Assembly: GCA_022791915.1 (NCBI GenBank)
Contig: JAAWAB010000015.1
Span: 204,791-268,790 of the forward strand
Direction of reading: 5' to 3'
Length of the DNA: 64,000 bases
Origin: Clostridia bacterium
GTDB lineage: Bacteria > Bacillota > Clostridia > Christensenellales > Pumilibacteraceae
Shown piece by piece: positions 48,463 to 56,669 of the stretch. The notes under the pieces were generated by a model that was not told the DNA's origin, did no database searches, and was given only the letters and a program-made list of their open reading frames with translations. Every line of letters starts with the position of its first letter. The first letter of the stretch is position 1. The translations under genes were made by a program, and so were the position numbers.

Positions 48463-48505
48463 ACAGGCGCATGGAAAACATAAGCGCCCCGCTATGCGCG
48501 TGTTT

Positions 48506-49384
48506 TCAGTCGGGAACCACCATTGTGCCCACGCCCGTGTCGGTAAACAGTTCGAGCAGAATGGAGTGGGGAATGGTGCCGTTTACAATCAGCACGTTTT
48601 TCACGCCGCAGGCTATCGCGTCTATGCACGAAAGCGCTTTGGGTACCATGCCGCCGCGAATCCGTCCGTCCTGCGTCATCGCGCGCAACTCGCTCACCGA
48701 AATTTCCGCAATTAAAGAGGAAGGGTCGGATTCGTTTTCGCGTACGCCGTCTACGTCGGTTAAATACAGTAATTTTTCGGCACGCAGAGCCCCGCCTATG
48801 GCGCCCGCCGCCGTGTCGGCGTTTACGTTGTACGGTTTACCTTCGCCGTCGGCGCCGATTGTGGCAATAACGGGAATATAATCGCGTTCGGCAATCTCGC
48901 GCAGAATGTCGGAGTTGATATTGCGGATTTTTCCCACGTAGCCGTAGTCCGTGCCGCTGTCGTCCGAAAACTTCTCCACGCCTATCAGTCCGTTATCCTG
49001 CCCGCACAATCCGATTGCTTTCACGCCCAACGTACAAAGCGTTGCCGTGATGTTCTTGTTCAGTTTGTTCAGCGCCATTTGCACCACTTCCATTGCCGCG
49101 CCGTCGGTCACGCGTAAACCGTTTTCAAAACGGGACGCAATGTTCAGCCGTTTCAAAAGCGTATTGATTTCGGGTCCGCCGCCGTGCACAAGCACGGGAT
49201 TTACGCCCACGATTTTGAGCGTGGCAACGTCTTGCATAATCGTTTTGATTACCGCCGCGTCGTTCATGGCATTGCCGCCGTATTTGATTACAATGGTTTT
49301 GCCGCGGAATCTCGATATATACGGAAGCGCCTCCGTCAAGATTTTGGCGCGTTCAATCAGTTCGCTTTGTTTAACAGGTTCCAT
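48506..49384 (-). CDS. argB: Acetylglutamate kinase
   Basis: 'TIVIKYGGNAMND', 'VGVNPVLVHGGGPEINTLLKRLNI', 'MVPKALSCIDAIACGVKNVLIVNG'. Confidence 0.96.
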   Translation of the reverse strand: MEPVKQSELIERAKILTEALPYISRFRGKTIVIKYGGNAMNDAAVIKTIMQDVATLKIVGVNPVLVHGGGPEINTLLKRLNIASRFENGLRVTDGAAMEVVQMALNKLNKNITATLCTLGVKAIGLCGQDNGLIGVEKFSDDSGTDYGYVGKIRNINSDILREIAERDYIPVIATIGADGEGKPYNVNADTAAGAIGGALRAEKLLYLTDVDGVRENESDPSSLIAEISVSELRAMTQDGRIRGGMVPKALSCIDAIACGVKNVLIVNGTIPHSILLELFTDTGVGTMVVPD

Positions 49385-49449
49385 TTTTTCTTTTCCTTTC
49401 GTCTGTATTCTCGCACGTATCCGCACTGCCTAATATAAATAACTGCCGA

Positions 49450-50487
49450 TTATAAATAACTGCCTATCAGCGGCAAGCCCGCGCTTTCGTACCGCCCGAA
49501 CATAATGTTGCAGTTTTGAATCGCTTGCCCCGAAGCGCCTTTAATCAGATTATCGATAGCCGATACAATAATGATACGCCCCGTCTTTTTGTCAATCTTG
49601 TAACCGAACGCACACACGTTGCTGTGCGTCACCCATTTGATTTCGGGCAGAACGCCTTCGCCCAACGCTACGGCATATTTTTCGTTTTCATACATCTTGT
49701 AGGCGTTGTCTATGTCTGCGCTCGTTACGCCCGGAATAAGGTCGGCGTAAATCGTGGCAAGAATCCCGCGCTTTACCGGCAACAGGTGGGGGGTGAACGT
49801 CACACGAAATTGCTCGTTGCCCATGCGCAGTTTTTCCTCGATTTCGGTAGTGTGGCGGTGCGTGGTCACGCCGTAGGCTTTGTAGCTCCCGTCCGTTTCG
49901 CAAAAGTTGTAGCTTACGTCCGCCTTGCGTCCCGCGCCCGTCACGCCGCTCGCCGCGTCGATAATAATGCCGTTTGGCGAAAGTACGCCCGCTTTCAATA
50001 GCGGATACAGCGGCAAAATAGAGCACGTCGTGTAACAACCGGGGTTTCCCACAATGCTCGCGTTTGCAATTTTTTTGCGGTTGACTTCGCACAGCCCGTA
50101 TACCGCCGCCGCGTTCAGTTCGGGGCGGGGGTGCGTAACGCCGTAGGTGCTTTCGTATAAATTGATGTCGTCGTAGCGGAAATCGGCGGATAAATCAATC
50201 ACTTTTACGCCGCGGTCGTGTAGTTCGCCGCCAATCTGCGCGCTTGCCGCATGGGGCAACGCGGTAAAAGCCACGTCGGCGTTTCTTGCAATGGCGGCGG
50301 TGTCGGCTTCTTCAAAACATTTGTCGCCGTAGGCAAATCCGAGCGGCGGATACATGTCGCGTATCCGCGTGCCCGCATGCGAACGGGAAACCGCCATAGT
50401 AAGCGTAAGATAAGGGTGAGCGTCAATGAGTTTCATCAGTTCGAAACCCGTGTAACCGTTGGCACCTACAATCGCTGCGCGTATCAT
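49450..50487 (-). CDS. argC: N-acetyl-gamma-glutamyl-phosphate reductase
   Basis: 'IRAAIVGANGYTGFELMKLIDAHPYL', 'VGNPGCYTTCSILPLYPLL', 'HRHTTEIEEKL'. Confidence 0.96.
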   Translation of the reverse strand: MIRAAIVGANGYTGFELMKLIDAHPYLTLTMAVSRSHAGTRIRDMYPPLGFAYGDKCFEEADTAAIARNADVAFTALPHAASAQIGGELHDRGVKVIDLSADFRYDDINLYESTYGVTHPRPELNAAAVYGLCEVNRKKIANASIVGNPGCYTTCSILPLYPLLKAGVLSPNGIIIDAASGVTGAGRKADVSYNFCETDGSYKAYGVTTHRHTTEIEEKLRMGNEQFRVTFTPHLLPVKRGILATIYADLIPGVTSADIDNAYKMYENEKYAVALGEGVLPEIKWVTHSNVCAFGYKIDKKTGRIIIVSAIDNLIKGASGQAIQNCNIMFGRYESAGLPLIGSYL

Positions 50488-50762
50488 AATAGGTATATTC
50501 TCCCTAAAAAGTATATATACATAATTATACAATGCAATGTATATTTATGCAAGCGTTTTGCATGCGTTTCGCACGAAAAATCGCGCGTCGGCACGTTTAT
50601 GCGATTTATGTGGAATTTACCCGTAAAAATATTCGTATAAATCATACGGGAAGATTTGACGGGGCGCACGGAAGATGATATAATGAATCGAGTAAAGTTG
50701 CTTGTAAGTGCTTTTCGGGCGATACGGCAACAAAAATTCCGTAAAGGAGGTTCGGGTACCAC

Positions 50763-52304
50763 GTGGCTACCAAAGGCGAATGTGAATTGTGCGGCTTTGC
50801 CGACGACAGCTATCGTATAGAAGAAAACGGCGCGGTCATGAAAGTCTGCAAATTCTGCCACGACGGATATCTCGAACGCATGGGATTGTCGCCCGATGCC
50901 GACCAACCCGTGGAAAACGTGGCGCTCTCGCTCGACCTCGATATCATACGCGAAGCGGGAATCGATACCGAAGGTATGTCGGGCGCCGAACTTTTGGAAC
51001 TGGAAATGGAACTTGCCGAGCGCAAAAACACGCGCGTGCCCACGCTCGACGAAGCGCAACTCGATACCTTGCTCGCCACAACCGACGACGACAAACGCGT
51101 GCTCACAAGCGTGCGGCAAAAAGAACTCCGCCGCAAAAAGCGCGCCGCACAGGCGGGCGAAGACGATACGGGCGAAGATTATAAGGCGTCCGAAGAACTG
51201 CTCCGAAGCGGCGAAGAGTTGCAACGCGTGGTAGAAGGCTTGCAGAAAATCTCCGAAGGCTTGCCCGACGAAGAAGGGACAGACGAAGAAGTCGCGCCGC
51301 TCATTGCGAAAATCGTCGCGCCGCCCAAAGAAAACGACGGTCGGGAAGAGAACGATAGCGAACCGCCGCAAATTGTGCGGAACGAACGGGTAGCCGACGA
51401 GCACCCCCGCGAAGAAACGCAGGTTGCGCCCCAAAAAGAAGAATACGGTAAAAAAGAAGAACGTAATACAACAGATAGAGAAAACGGACAAAGTGTCGGG
51501 ACGCAAACCGTCCCCGAGGAGAACGATATGAAAGAAAAAACCACCAAGCCGCCCGTCAAAGAGAAAGACCGCGCGCAAAAAGAAGAACGCACGCGCGCAC
51601 TCATTCACGAAGCGGCAAATCAGACAATCGACGACGAACGGATTCAAATCACCAGTCCCGAAGTGGCGCTTTCCAAAGATACGCGCCCCAAAACCAATCT
51701 GGACGTGGCAATCTCCGAATACGCGGGCGGCGTGCGGTTTCTCGATTCGTTCAAATACGTATTGCATAAAATCGGGTATGCCGTGTTTTTGGGAATCATC
51801 GTGCTTGCGGTGTCCACCGTTCTGTTTATACGCGACGGTTGGCAACACGCACTCATTGTGTTCGGCGGCGGCGTAGGCGCCGTGGCGGTGGGATTCCTTT
51901 TAATGTGGTATCTCATGCACTGCTACGAGCTCGACCGCAGAGCGTTGTTGCTCCGTATCCGTCAGCAGGAAATCCTGTTTGCCGGCATGAACAGCGAATG
52001 CTACCGCGAACTGCGCACCAAATTCACAATCATAAAGGCGCTCGGTTGGCTGTTGAACAAACTCACCGTTTTATTGCCGCTCGTCGTGTTTGTGGGCGGA
52101 AACGTAGCGGCGGTTATCGTAACGTTCTTGCAAATGTACTGGCTGCTGCCCGTTGTGTCGGCGCTTTCGTCGGTTGCGGGAATTCTCCTATACTATATCG
52201 TCAAATTCGGCGCCGATTGCATCGCGTATAAGCTGGATATCGAACGCAATCAGCAGATTCAGCAACAAACACTCCTTGATTTATTGGCTCAACTCAAAAA
52301 GTAA
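50763..52304 (+). CDS. Zinc-ribbon, acidic-linker and transmembrane protein of unknown function
   Basis: GTG start after AAAGGAGG; 'CELCGFADDSYRIEENGAVMKVCKFCHDGYLE' CxxC..CxxC; ~200-aa Glu/Lys-rich linker; C-terminal hydrophobic helices. Confidence 0.75.
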   Translation: MATKGECELCGFADDSYRIEENGAVMKVCKFCHDGYLERMGLSPDADQPVENVALSLDLDIIREAGIDTEGMSGAELLELEMELAERKNTRVPTLDEAQLDTLLATTDDDKRVLTSVRQKELRRKKRAAQAGEDDTGEDYKASEELLRSGEELQRVVEGLQKISEGLPDEEGTDEEVAPLIAKIVAPPKENDGREENDSEPPQIVRNERVADEHPREETQVAPQKEEYGKKEERNTTDRENGQSVGTQTVPEENDMKEKTTKPPVKEKDRAQKEERTRALIHEAANQTIDDERIQITSPEVALSKDTRPKTNLDVAISEYAGGVRFLDSFKYVLHKIGYAVFLGIIVLAVSTVLFIRDGWQHALIVFGGGVGAVAVGFLLMWYLMHCYELDRRALLLRIRQQEILFAGMNSECYRELRTKFTIIKALGWLLNKLTVLLPLVVFVGGNVAAVIVTFLQMYWLLPVVSALSSVAGILLYYIVKFGADCIAYKLDIERNQQIQQQTLLDLLAQLKK

Positions 52305-52310
52305 AGATAA

Positions 52311-52337
52311 AAAACGCCCTTCACGGGGCGTTTTTTT
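52311..52337 (+). terminator. Intrinsic terminator
   Basis: AACGCCC-ttcac-GGGGCGTTTTTTT. Confidence 0.88.
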
Positions 52338-52467
52338 CATTTTGTGCATTTCTTATAATTGCGTCCGTTTTTTTTGTTCATAATGCAGTTGATATTGCCG
52401 TAAAAAATATAGTATAATAATAATGCCGAATAAAGGCAAAATACTGATTCGTAATGGAGGGTAGAAA

Positions 52468-54609
52468 ATGGCAAGTCTGTCGTTAAGACACATCTACAAG
52501 ATTTATCAGGGCGGAGTAAAAGCGGTAAGCGACTTCAATCTGGAAATCGACGATAAAGAATTTATCGTGTTCGTCGGTCCGTCCGGCTGCGGTAAATCCA
52601 CAACGCTTCGAATGGTTGCGGGGCTTGAAGAAATCTCGGCAGGCGAACTGTATATCGACGGTAAGCTCGTCAACGACGTCGAACCCAAAGACCGCGACAT
52701 CGCAATGGTGTTCCAGAACTACGCGTTGTATCCGCACATGACGGTGTACGATAACATGGCGTTCGGTTTGCGTCTGCGCAAAATGAACAGCAAAGAGATT
52801 GATAAGCGCGTGCAAGAAGCCGCCGCGATTCTCGGAATCACGCCGCTGCTGTCGCGTAAGCCCAAGGCTCTTTCGGGTGGTCAGCGCCAACGTGTTGCGC
52901 TCGGTCGTGCAATCGTTCGCGAACCCAAAGTGTTCCTTTTGGATGAACCGCTCTCCAACCTCGACGCAAAACTCCGCGTGCAAATGCGTACCGAAATCAC
53001 CAAACTGCACAACAAACTCGCTACCACGTTTATCTACGTAACACACGACCAAACCGAGGCAATGACCATGGGTACCCGTATCGTGGTTATGAAAGACGGT
53101 ATCATTCAGCAAATCGATACGCCCACGTGCTTGTACGATAACCCCGAAAACCTGTTCGTTGCGTCCTTCCTCGGCTCGCCGCAGATGAATTTCTTCAAAG
53201 CGCAGCTCGTTAAAGAAGGCGACAAGTTGTACTCGGTGTTCGGCAACAACAAAATTCTTGTTCCCAAATCGCGCGCAAAACGCATTATCGACGATTACTA
53301 TATCGGCAGAGAAGTCGTAATGGGCGTGCGTCCCGAAGATATTCACGACGAAGAAGTGTTCATTGCGTCCAACCCCGACACGATTATCGACGCCGAAGTG
53401 GACGTAATCGAAAAACTCGGTAACGAAACCATTCTCTATATGAAGGTAGACGGCAAAGAAGATTACGCCATTGCCCGTATCGACGCGCGTTCGCAGTTTG
53501 CGGCGGGTGAAACGGTGCGCCTGGCTATCGACGCCAATCACATTCATTTCTTCGACCCCGATACCGAGCTCACTATCATGGGCGTGCCCAGAGCCAACCG
53601 TATCGCCGCCAAATTCCTGGCTACCGATAACGGACTGGTGGTGCGTTTCGGCAACATCACGATTCCCGTGAGCACCGAAATGGCTATGCGCCTTACCGAC
53701 CTCGAACAAATCAACCGCGACGTCACGTTGGAAATTGCACCTGCCGATTTGTCGGAAACGGAAGAAGAAGGAAGTATCCGTATCGACGGCACCGTCGACT
53801 TTGTGGAAAAATATCCCCGCTTTACGGCGGCATACAGCTATGTGCCCGGCAAGAAAGGATTCCTTGTAAGCAAGCACGCCGTAGACAGCACGGTGGCGCC
53901 CGGCGATAAACTTGCGCTTTACGTGCGTCCCGAATCCATTCAGTTGCGCGATATCGATCGGAATGAAAAATTGATTGCATATAAACCCGTAACCACCAAC
54001 ACGGCAACCGCCATGATTACGGTAAAAGACGGCACCACGGCTACCATTGCGTTCGGAAAGAGCAAAATCAACATGATTACCAACTCCGAAGTGCGCGAAC
54101 CCGGCACGGCTGTCATCAATATCGACCCCCGCTATATCCGCGTGGGCAAAGAAGAAGTTTCCAAATCGCCCAAAACGGTGGTTGTGGGCAAGGTGAAAGA
54201 TGCCGACGTGCTCGGCGCCAATACGATTGTCTACGCCGAAGTGGAAGGAATCGCAAACGGATTCTGCGCCATTGTGCCCGGCACGGTAAACTACAACGTG
54301 AACGACAAAGTGAAATTCGTTGTCGACCCGCAGGGTATTACGTTGGGTGAAAAACCGTCCGTCACTGCCGTGATTGCCGAAAAAGTGCAATACGCGCCCG
54401 AATATGTGTTCGTGGAAGAAAAACCCGCTAAACCCGCCAAGGAAGAAACGGCTGCCACGGTAGCCCCTGCGGCGGAAGAAACGGCGGCAACCGAGGAAGT
54501 GGAAAAACCCGTAAAGAAAGCCGCCACCAAAAAACCTGCGGCAACCGCCAAAAAAACCACGACTGCGGCAAAGAAACCCGCCGCCAAAAAGCCCGCTCCC
54601 AAAAAGTAA
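52468..54609 (+). CDS. MalK/UgpC/MsmK-type ABC transporter ATPase with long C-terminal extension and histone-like Lys/Ala/Pro tail
   Basis: 'FVGPSGCGKSTTLRMVAGLEEISAGELYIDG', 'LSGGQRQRVALGRAIVREPKVFLLDEPLSNLDAKLR', 'VTHDQTEAMTMGTRIVVM'; ~340 extra residues then KKPAATAKKTTTAAKKPAAKKPAPKK. Confidence 0.93.
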   Translation: MASLSLRHIYKIYQGGVKAVSDFNLEIDDKEFIVFVGPSGCGKSTTLRMVAGLEEISAGELYIDGKLVNDVEPKDRDIAMVFQNYALYPHMTVYDNMAFGLRLRKMNSKEIDKRVQEAAAILGITPLLSRKPKALSGGQRQRVALGRAIVREPKVFLLDEPLSNLDAKLRVQMRTEITKLHNKLATTFIYVTHDQTEAMTMGTRIVVMKDGIIQQIDTPTCLYDNPENLFVASFLGSPQMNFFKAQLVKEGDKLYSVFGNNKILVPKSRAKRIIDDYYIGREVVMGVRPEDIHDEEVFIASNPDTIIDAEVDVIEKLGNETILYMKVDGKEDYAIARIDARSQFAAGETVRLAIDANHIHFFDPDTELTIMGVPRANRIAAKFLATDNGLVVRFGNITIPVSTEMAMRLTDLEQINRDVTLEIAPADLSETEEEGSIRIDGTVDFVEKYPRFTAAYSYVPGKKGFLVSKHAVDSTVAPGDKLALYVRPESIQLRDIDRNEKLIAYKPVTTNTATAMITVKDGTTATIAFGKSKINMITNSEVREPGTAVINIDPRYIRVGKEEVSKSPKTVVVGKVKDADVLGANTIVYAEVEGIANGFCAIVPGTVNYNVNDKVKFVVDPQGITLGEKPSVTAVIAEKVQYAPEYVFVEEKPAKPAKEETAATVAPAAEETAATEEVEKPVKKAATKKPAATAKKTTTAAKKPAAKKPAPKK

Positions 54610-54633
54610 ATCAGGGCAATAAACCAAAAATAA

Positions 54634-54665
54634 AAAGAACGACTCGAAAGGAGTCGTTCTTTTGT
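54634..54665 (+). terminator. Intrinsic terminator
   Basis: AAAGAACGACTC-gaaag-GAGTCGTTCTTTT. Confidence 0.9.
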
Positions 54666-54671
54666 TATGCG

Positions 54672-55151
54672 TTAATCGTCGGAAACAGTTTCATGGATAT
54701 AAATTATTTTTTTGTTTTTTCTCTGGGCTCTTTGTATTGCAAGTGAGTTGCCTTTGTAGTTTTGATTCATTCCTACAATAAGAATATCGGATTCTTGCTC
54801 TACAATACATTCCATAGTTTCGATAATGGTGAGCGGACGATAGTACTTTTTTATAATGGGGTGATACGGGGCAATTGCATCATAGTCTGCGGTATACTCA
54901 TTCCAGATACGGTGTAGTATTTGGTAAGGATATTTGTTCGTTTTATTATGTTTGCGTGCCGCTCTCAAAAACAATCGGAAGGATAGCACGAAACTACCCA
55001 TGCTGCAACATATAAAAGTACGTACACCTGCTTCGAACATTTTCGCTATGGTTTTGCATATGCCGGAATATTCGTCGATTGTCGGAGTGTATTTTTTATT
55101 ATGGTCTATAATGCCACAAATAGGGTGTAATTGTTCCGAAAGTGTGTTCAT
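54672..55151 (-). CDS. SLOG/DUF1273-like (Rossmannoid nucleotide-binding) protein
   Basis: 'CKTIAKMFEAGVRTFICCSMGSFVLSFRLFLRAARKHN' and 'ESDILIVGMNQNYKGNSLAIQRAQRKNKKIIYIHE' follow SLOG/DUF1273 layout; ATGA overlap with the upstream gene. Confidence 0.5.
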   Translation of the reverse strand: MNTLSEQLHPICGIIDHNKKYTPTIDEYSGICKTIAKMFEAGVRTFICCSMGSFVLSFRLFLRAARKHNKTNKYPYQILHRIWNEYTADYDAIAPYHPIIKKYYRPLTIIETMECIVEQESDILIVGMNQNYKGNSLAIQRAQRKNKKIIYIHETVSDD

Positions 55152-55834
55152 TTTTGTCTTTTTTGCGTGCAACTATTTTCATCGGCAAGCAGTTCCATAA
55201 TTGTCACGTTGCATAAATTTGCTACGGTAAATATATCGTTGACAGTCAATTCACTTTGGTCGCCGTTGATTATACATTGTTGAATGGACGGCGGTAAATC
55301 GGAAGTATCTAATTCGGCTTTTTGTAACAATGCGCTCATTTTGTTCAAATCGATATAATTCATTTTTTTATGCTCCCATTTCCAAAAATTAAATACTGGC
55401 TTTTTTTTGCGCCGTATGTAGCGTAAAGCAATTTCGGTACCACTATGAGATAGTTGTATTTGTTCATTACAATAAATTAATGCCATATCACAAGTATCAA
55501 TTAAAGTTTCATTTCTTTTGATGTAAGTTTTTGCAGCGGCATTGTGTGCTTTATTTGCAAAAAAAGTGTCTTCATACATAGAAAGTAGATAGTCGCGATA
55601 TGTTTCGTCAATATATTCATATTCGGCACGTACATATATTCTTCGAAAATAAGTGTATTGTTGCTGTAAAGCAGATACAGAGTTATAACATAAAGTATTA
55701 AAGTTGCTTCGACTACCAAACAAAAACTCATCGGCACGGTAATGGCTAACTAAATTTTTTATAAATTCAGTAACTGTTTCTTGCAAAGAATTTGTTAAAT
55801 TTGTATCTCTGTGACCAATAAAAGTAATTTTCAT
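55148..55834 (-). CDS. SLOG-like protein with HTH-like C-terminal tail
   Basis: 'MKITFIGHRD...' N-terminus; 'DMALIYCNEQIQLSHSGTEIALRYIRRKKKPVFNFW'; C-terminus 'LPPSIQQCIINGDQSELTVNDIFTVANLCNVTIMELL' resembles the second half of an XRE HTH; GGAG upstream. Confidence 0.5.
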   Translation of the reverse strand: MKITFIGHRDTNLTNSLQETVTEFIKNLVSHYRADEFLFGSRSNFNTLCYNSVSALQQQYTYFRRIYVRAEYEYIDETYRDYLLSMYEDTFFANKAHNAAAKTYIKRNETLIDTCDMALIYCNEQIQLSHSGTEIALRYIRRKKKPVFNFWKWEHKKMNYIDLNKMSALLQKAELDTSDLPPSIQQCIINGDQSELTVNDIFTVANLCNVTIMELLADENSCTQKRQK

Positions 55835-55851
55835 ACGTTCTCCAAATGTGA

Positions 55852-55897
55852 ATTGGCATACAAAAGCATTGGCTCATAAAAGTATTGGCATGCCAAT
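55852..55897. promoter_or_regulatory. Iteron-like operator array between divergent genes, ending in a perfect 14-bp palindrome
   Basis: ATTGGC at 55852, 55868 and 55884 (exact 16-bp spacing); third unit is ATTGGCATGCCAAT (55884-55897). Confidence 0.7.
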
Positions 55898-55955
55898 GTA
55901 TAATGGCAAAAAAATAAGCTATAATAATTATATTAAAACAGTAGGTGAGATTTTT

Positions 55956-56189
55956 ATGAGATTAGTTGAAGCAGTTCAAAAACGAGTTTATGATTTAGCG
56001 GCAGAAAACGATTATACATTATATCGATTATGTAAAGTTTGTGCCGTACCGCAACCAACAATTCTTACTATGACATTGAGTAATACGGTAAAACTATCTA
56101 CTATTTATGCGATTTGTGAAGGTTTGAACATATCGTTAAAAGATTTTTTCGATTCACCGCGATTTGATAAAGAAAGTATGATGAACTAA
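55956..56189 (+). CDS. XRE-family HTH regulator
   Basis: 'MRLVEAVQKRVYDLAAENDYTLYRLCKVCAVPQPTILTMTLSNTVKLSTIYAICEGLNISLKDFFDS'; AGGTGAG upstream. Confidence 0.85.
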   Translation: MRLVEAVQKRVYDLAAENDYTLYRLCKVCAVPQPTILTMTLSNTVKLSTIYAICEGLNISLKDFFDSPRFDKESMMN

Positions 56190-56217
56190 ATAAGAATAGT
56201 ATACAACAAAATAATAC

Positions 56218-56247
56218 ATTGGTCAACAAATATATTGGTATGGCAAT
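56218..56247. promoter_or_regulatory. Variant operator, same 16-bp periodicity
   Basis: ATTGGT at 56218 and 56234; second continues as ATTGGTATGGCAAT (imperfect palindrome). Confidence 0.55.
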
Positions 56248-56295
56248 AATTTTTTTTAATGTAATATGCTATACTGAATAAAGGAGGTGGCATAT

Positions 56296-56529
56296 ATGAA
56301 ATTAATAAATGCTGTTTGTGCGAGAATAGAAGAATTGTTAAAGGAAAATTTGATTGATATGAGTCAATTGATTGAACAAAGTGGGATTCCGCAACCAACT
56401 TTTGCCACAATGAAAAGGAACAACACGGTCAAATTATCCACCGTTTACGGAATCTGTGAAGGGTTGCAAATTACGTTGAAAGAATTTTTTAATTCTCCGC
56501 TGTTCGATAGGGAAAATATCATCGACTGA
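56296..56529 (+). CDS. XRE-family HTH regulator (paralog of 55956..56189)
   Basis: 'MKLINAVCARIEELLKENLIDMSQLIEQSGIPQPTFATMKRNNTVKLSTVYGICEGLQITLKEFFNSPLFD'; AAGGAGG upstream. Confidence 0.9.
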   Translation: MKLINAVCARIEELLKENLIDMSQLIEQSGIPQPTFATMKRNNTVKLSTVYGICEGLQITLKEFFNSPLFDRENIID

Positions 56530-56603
56530 ACGAAAAACAAAGGAAAGGGGGACTCAATTTGAAAAACGTCTGAAATACATAAAACACGGCAAAATGTAAA
56601 ACA

Positions 56604-56639
56604 GAAAAGGGACTGTCCGTAAGAACAATCCCTTTTTTT
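56604..56639 (+). terminator. Intrinsic terminator
   Basis: AAAAGGGACTGT...ACAATCCCTTTTTTT (one mismatch). Confidence 0.75.
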
Positions 56640-56669
56640 CATATAGGTTTTATAAATCGTTTCGCATTC

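Noticed and set aside
52483-54627. 714-aa minus-strand ORF opposite the ABC ATPase
   Set aside because: Shadow ORF from codon bias on the opposite strand; translation is His/Phe/Val-rich with no recognisable motif, while the plus strand has clear ABC signatures
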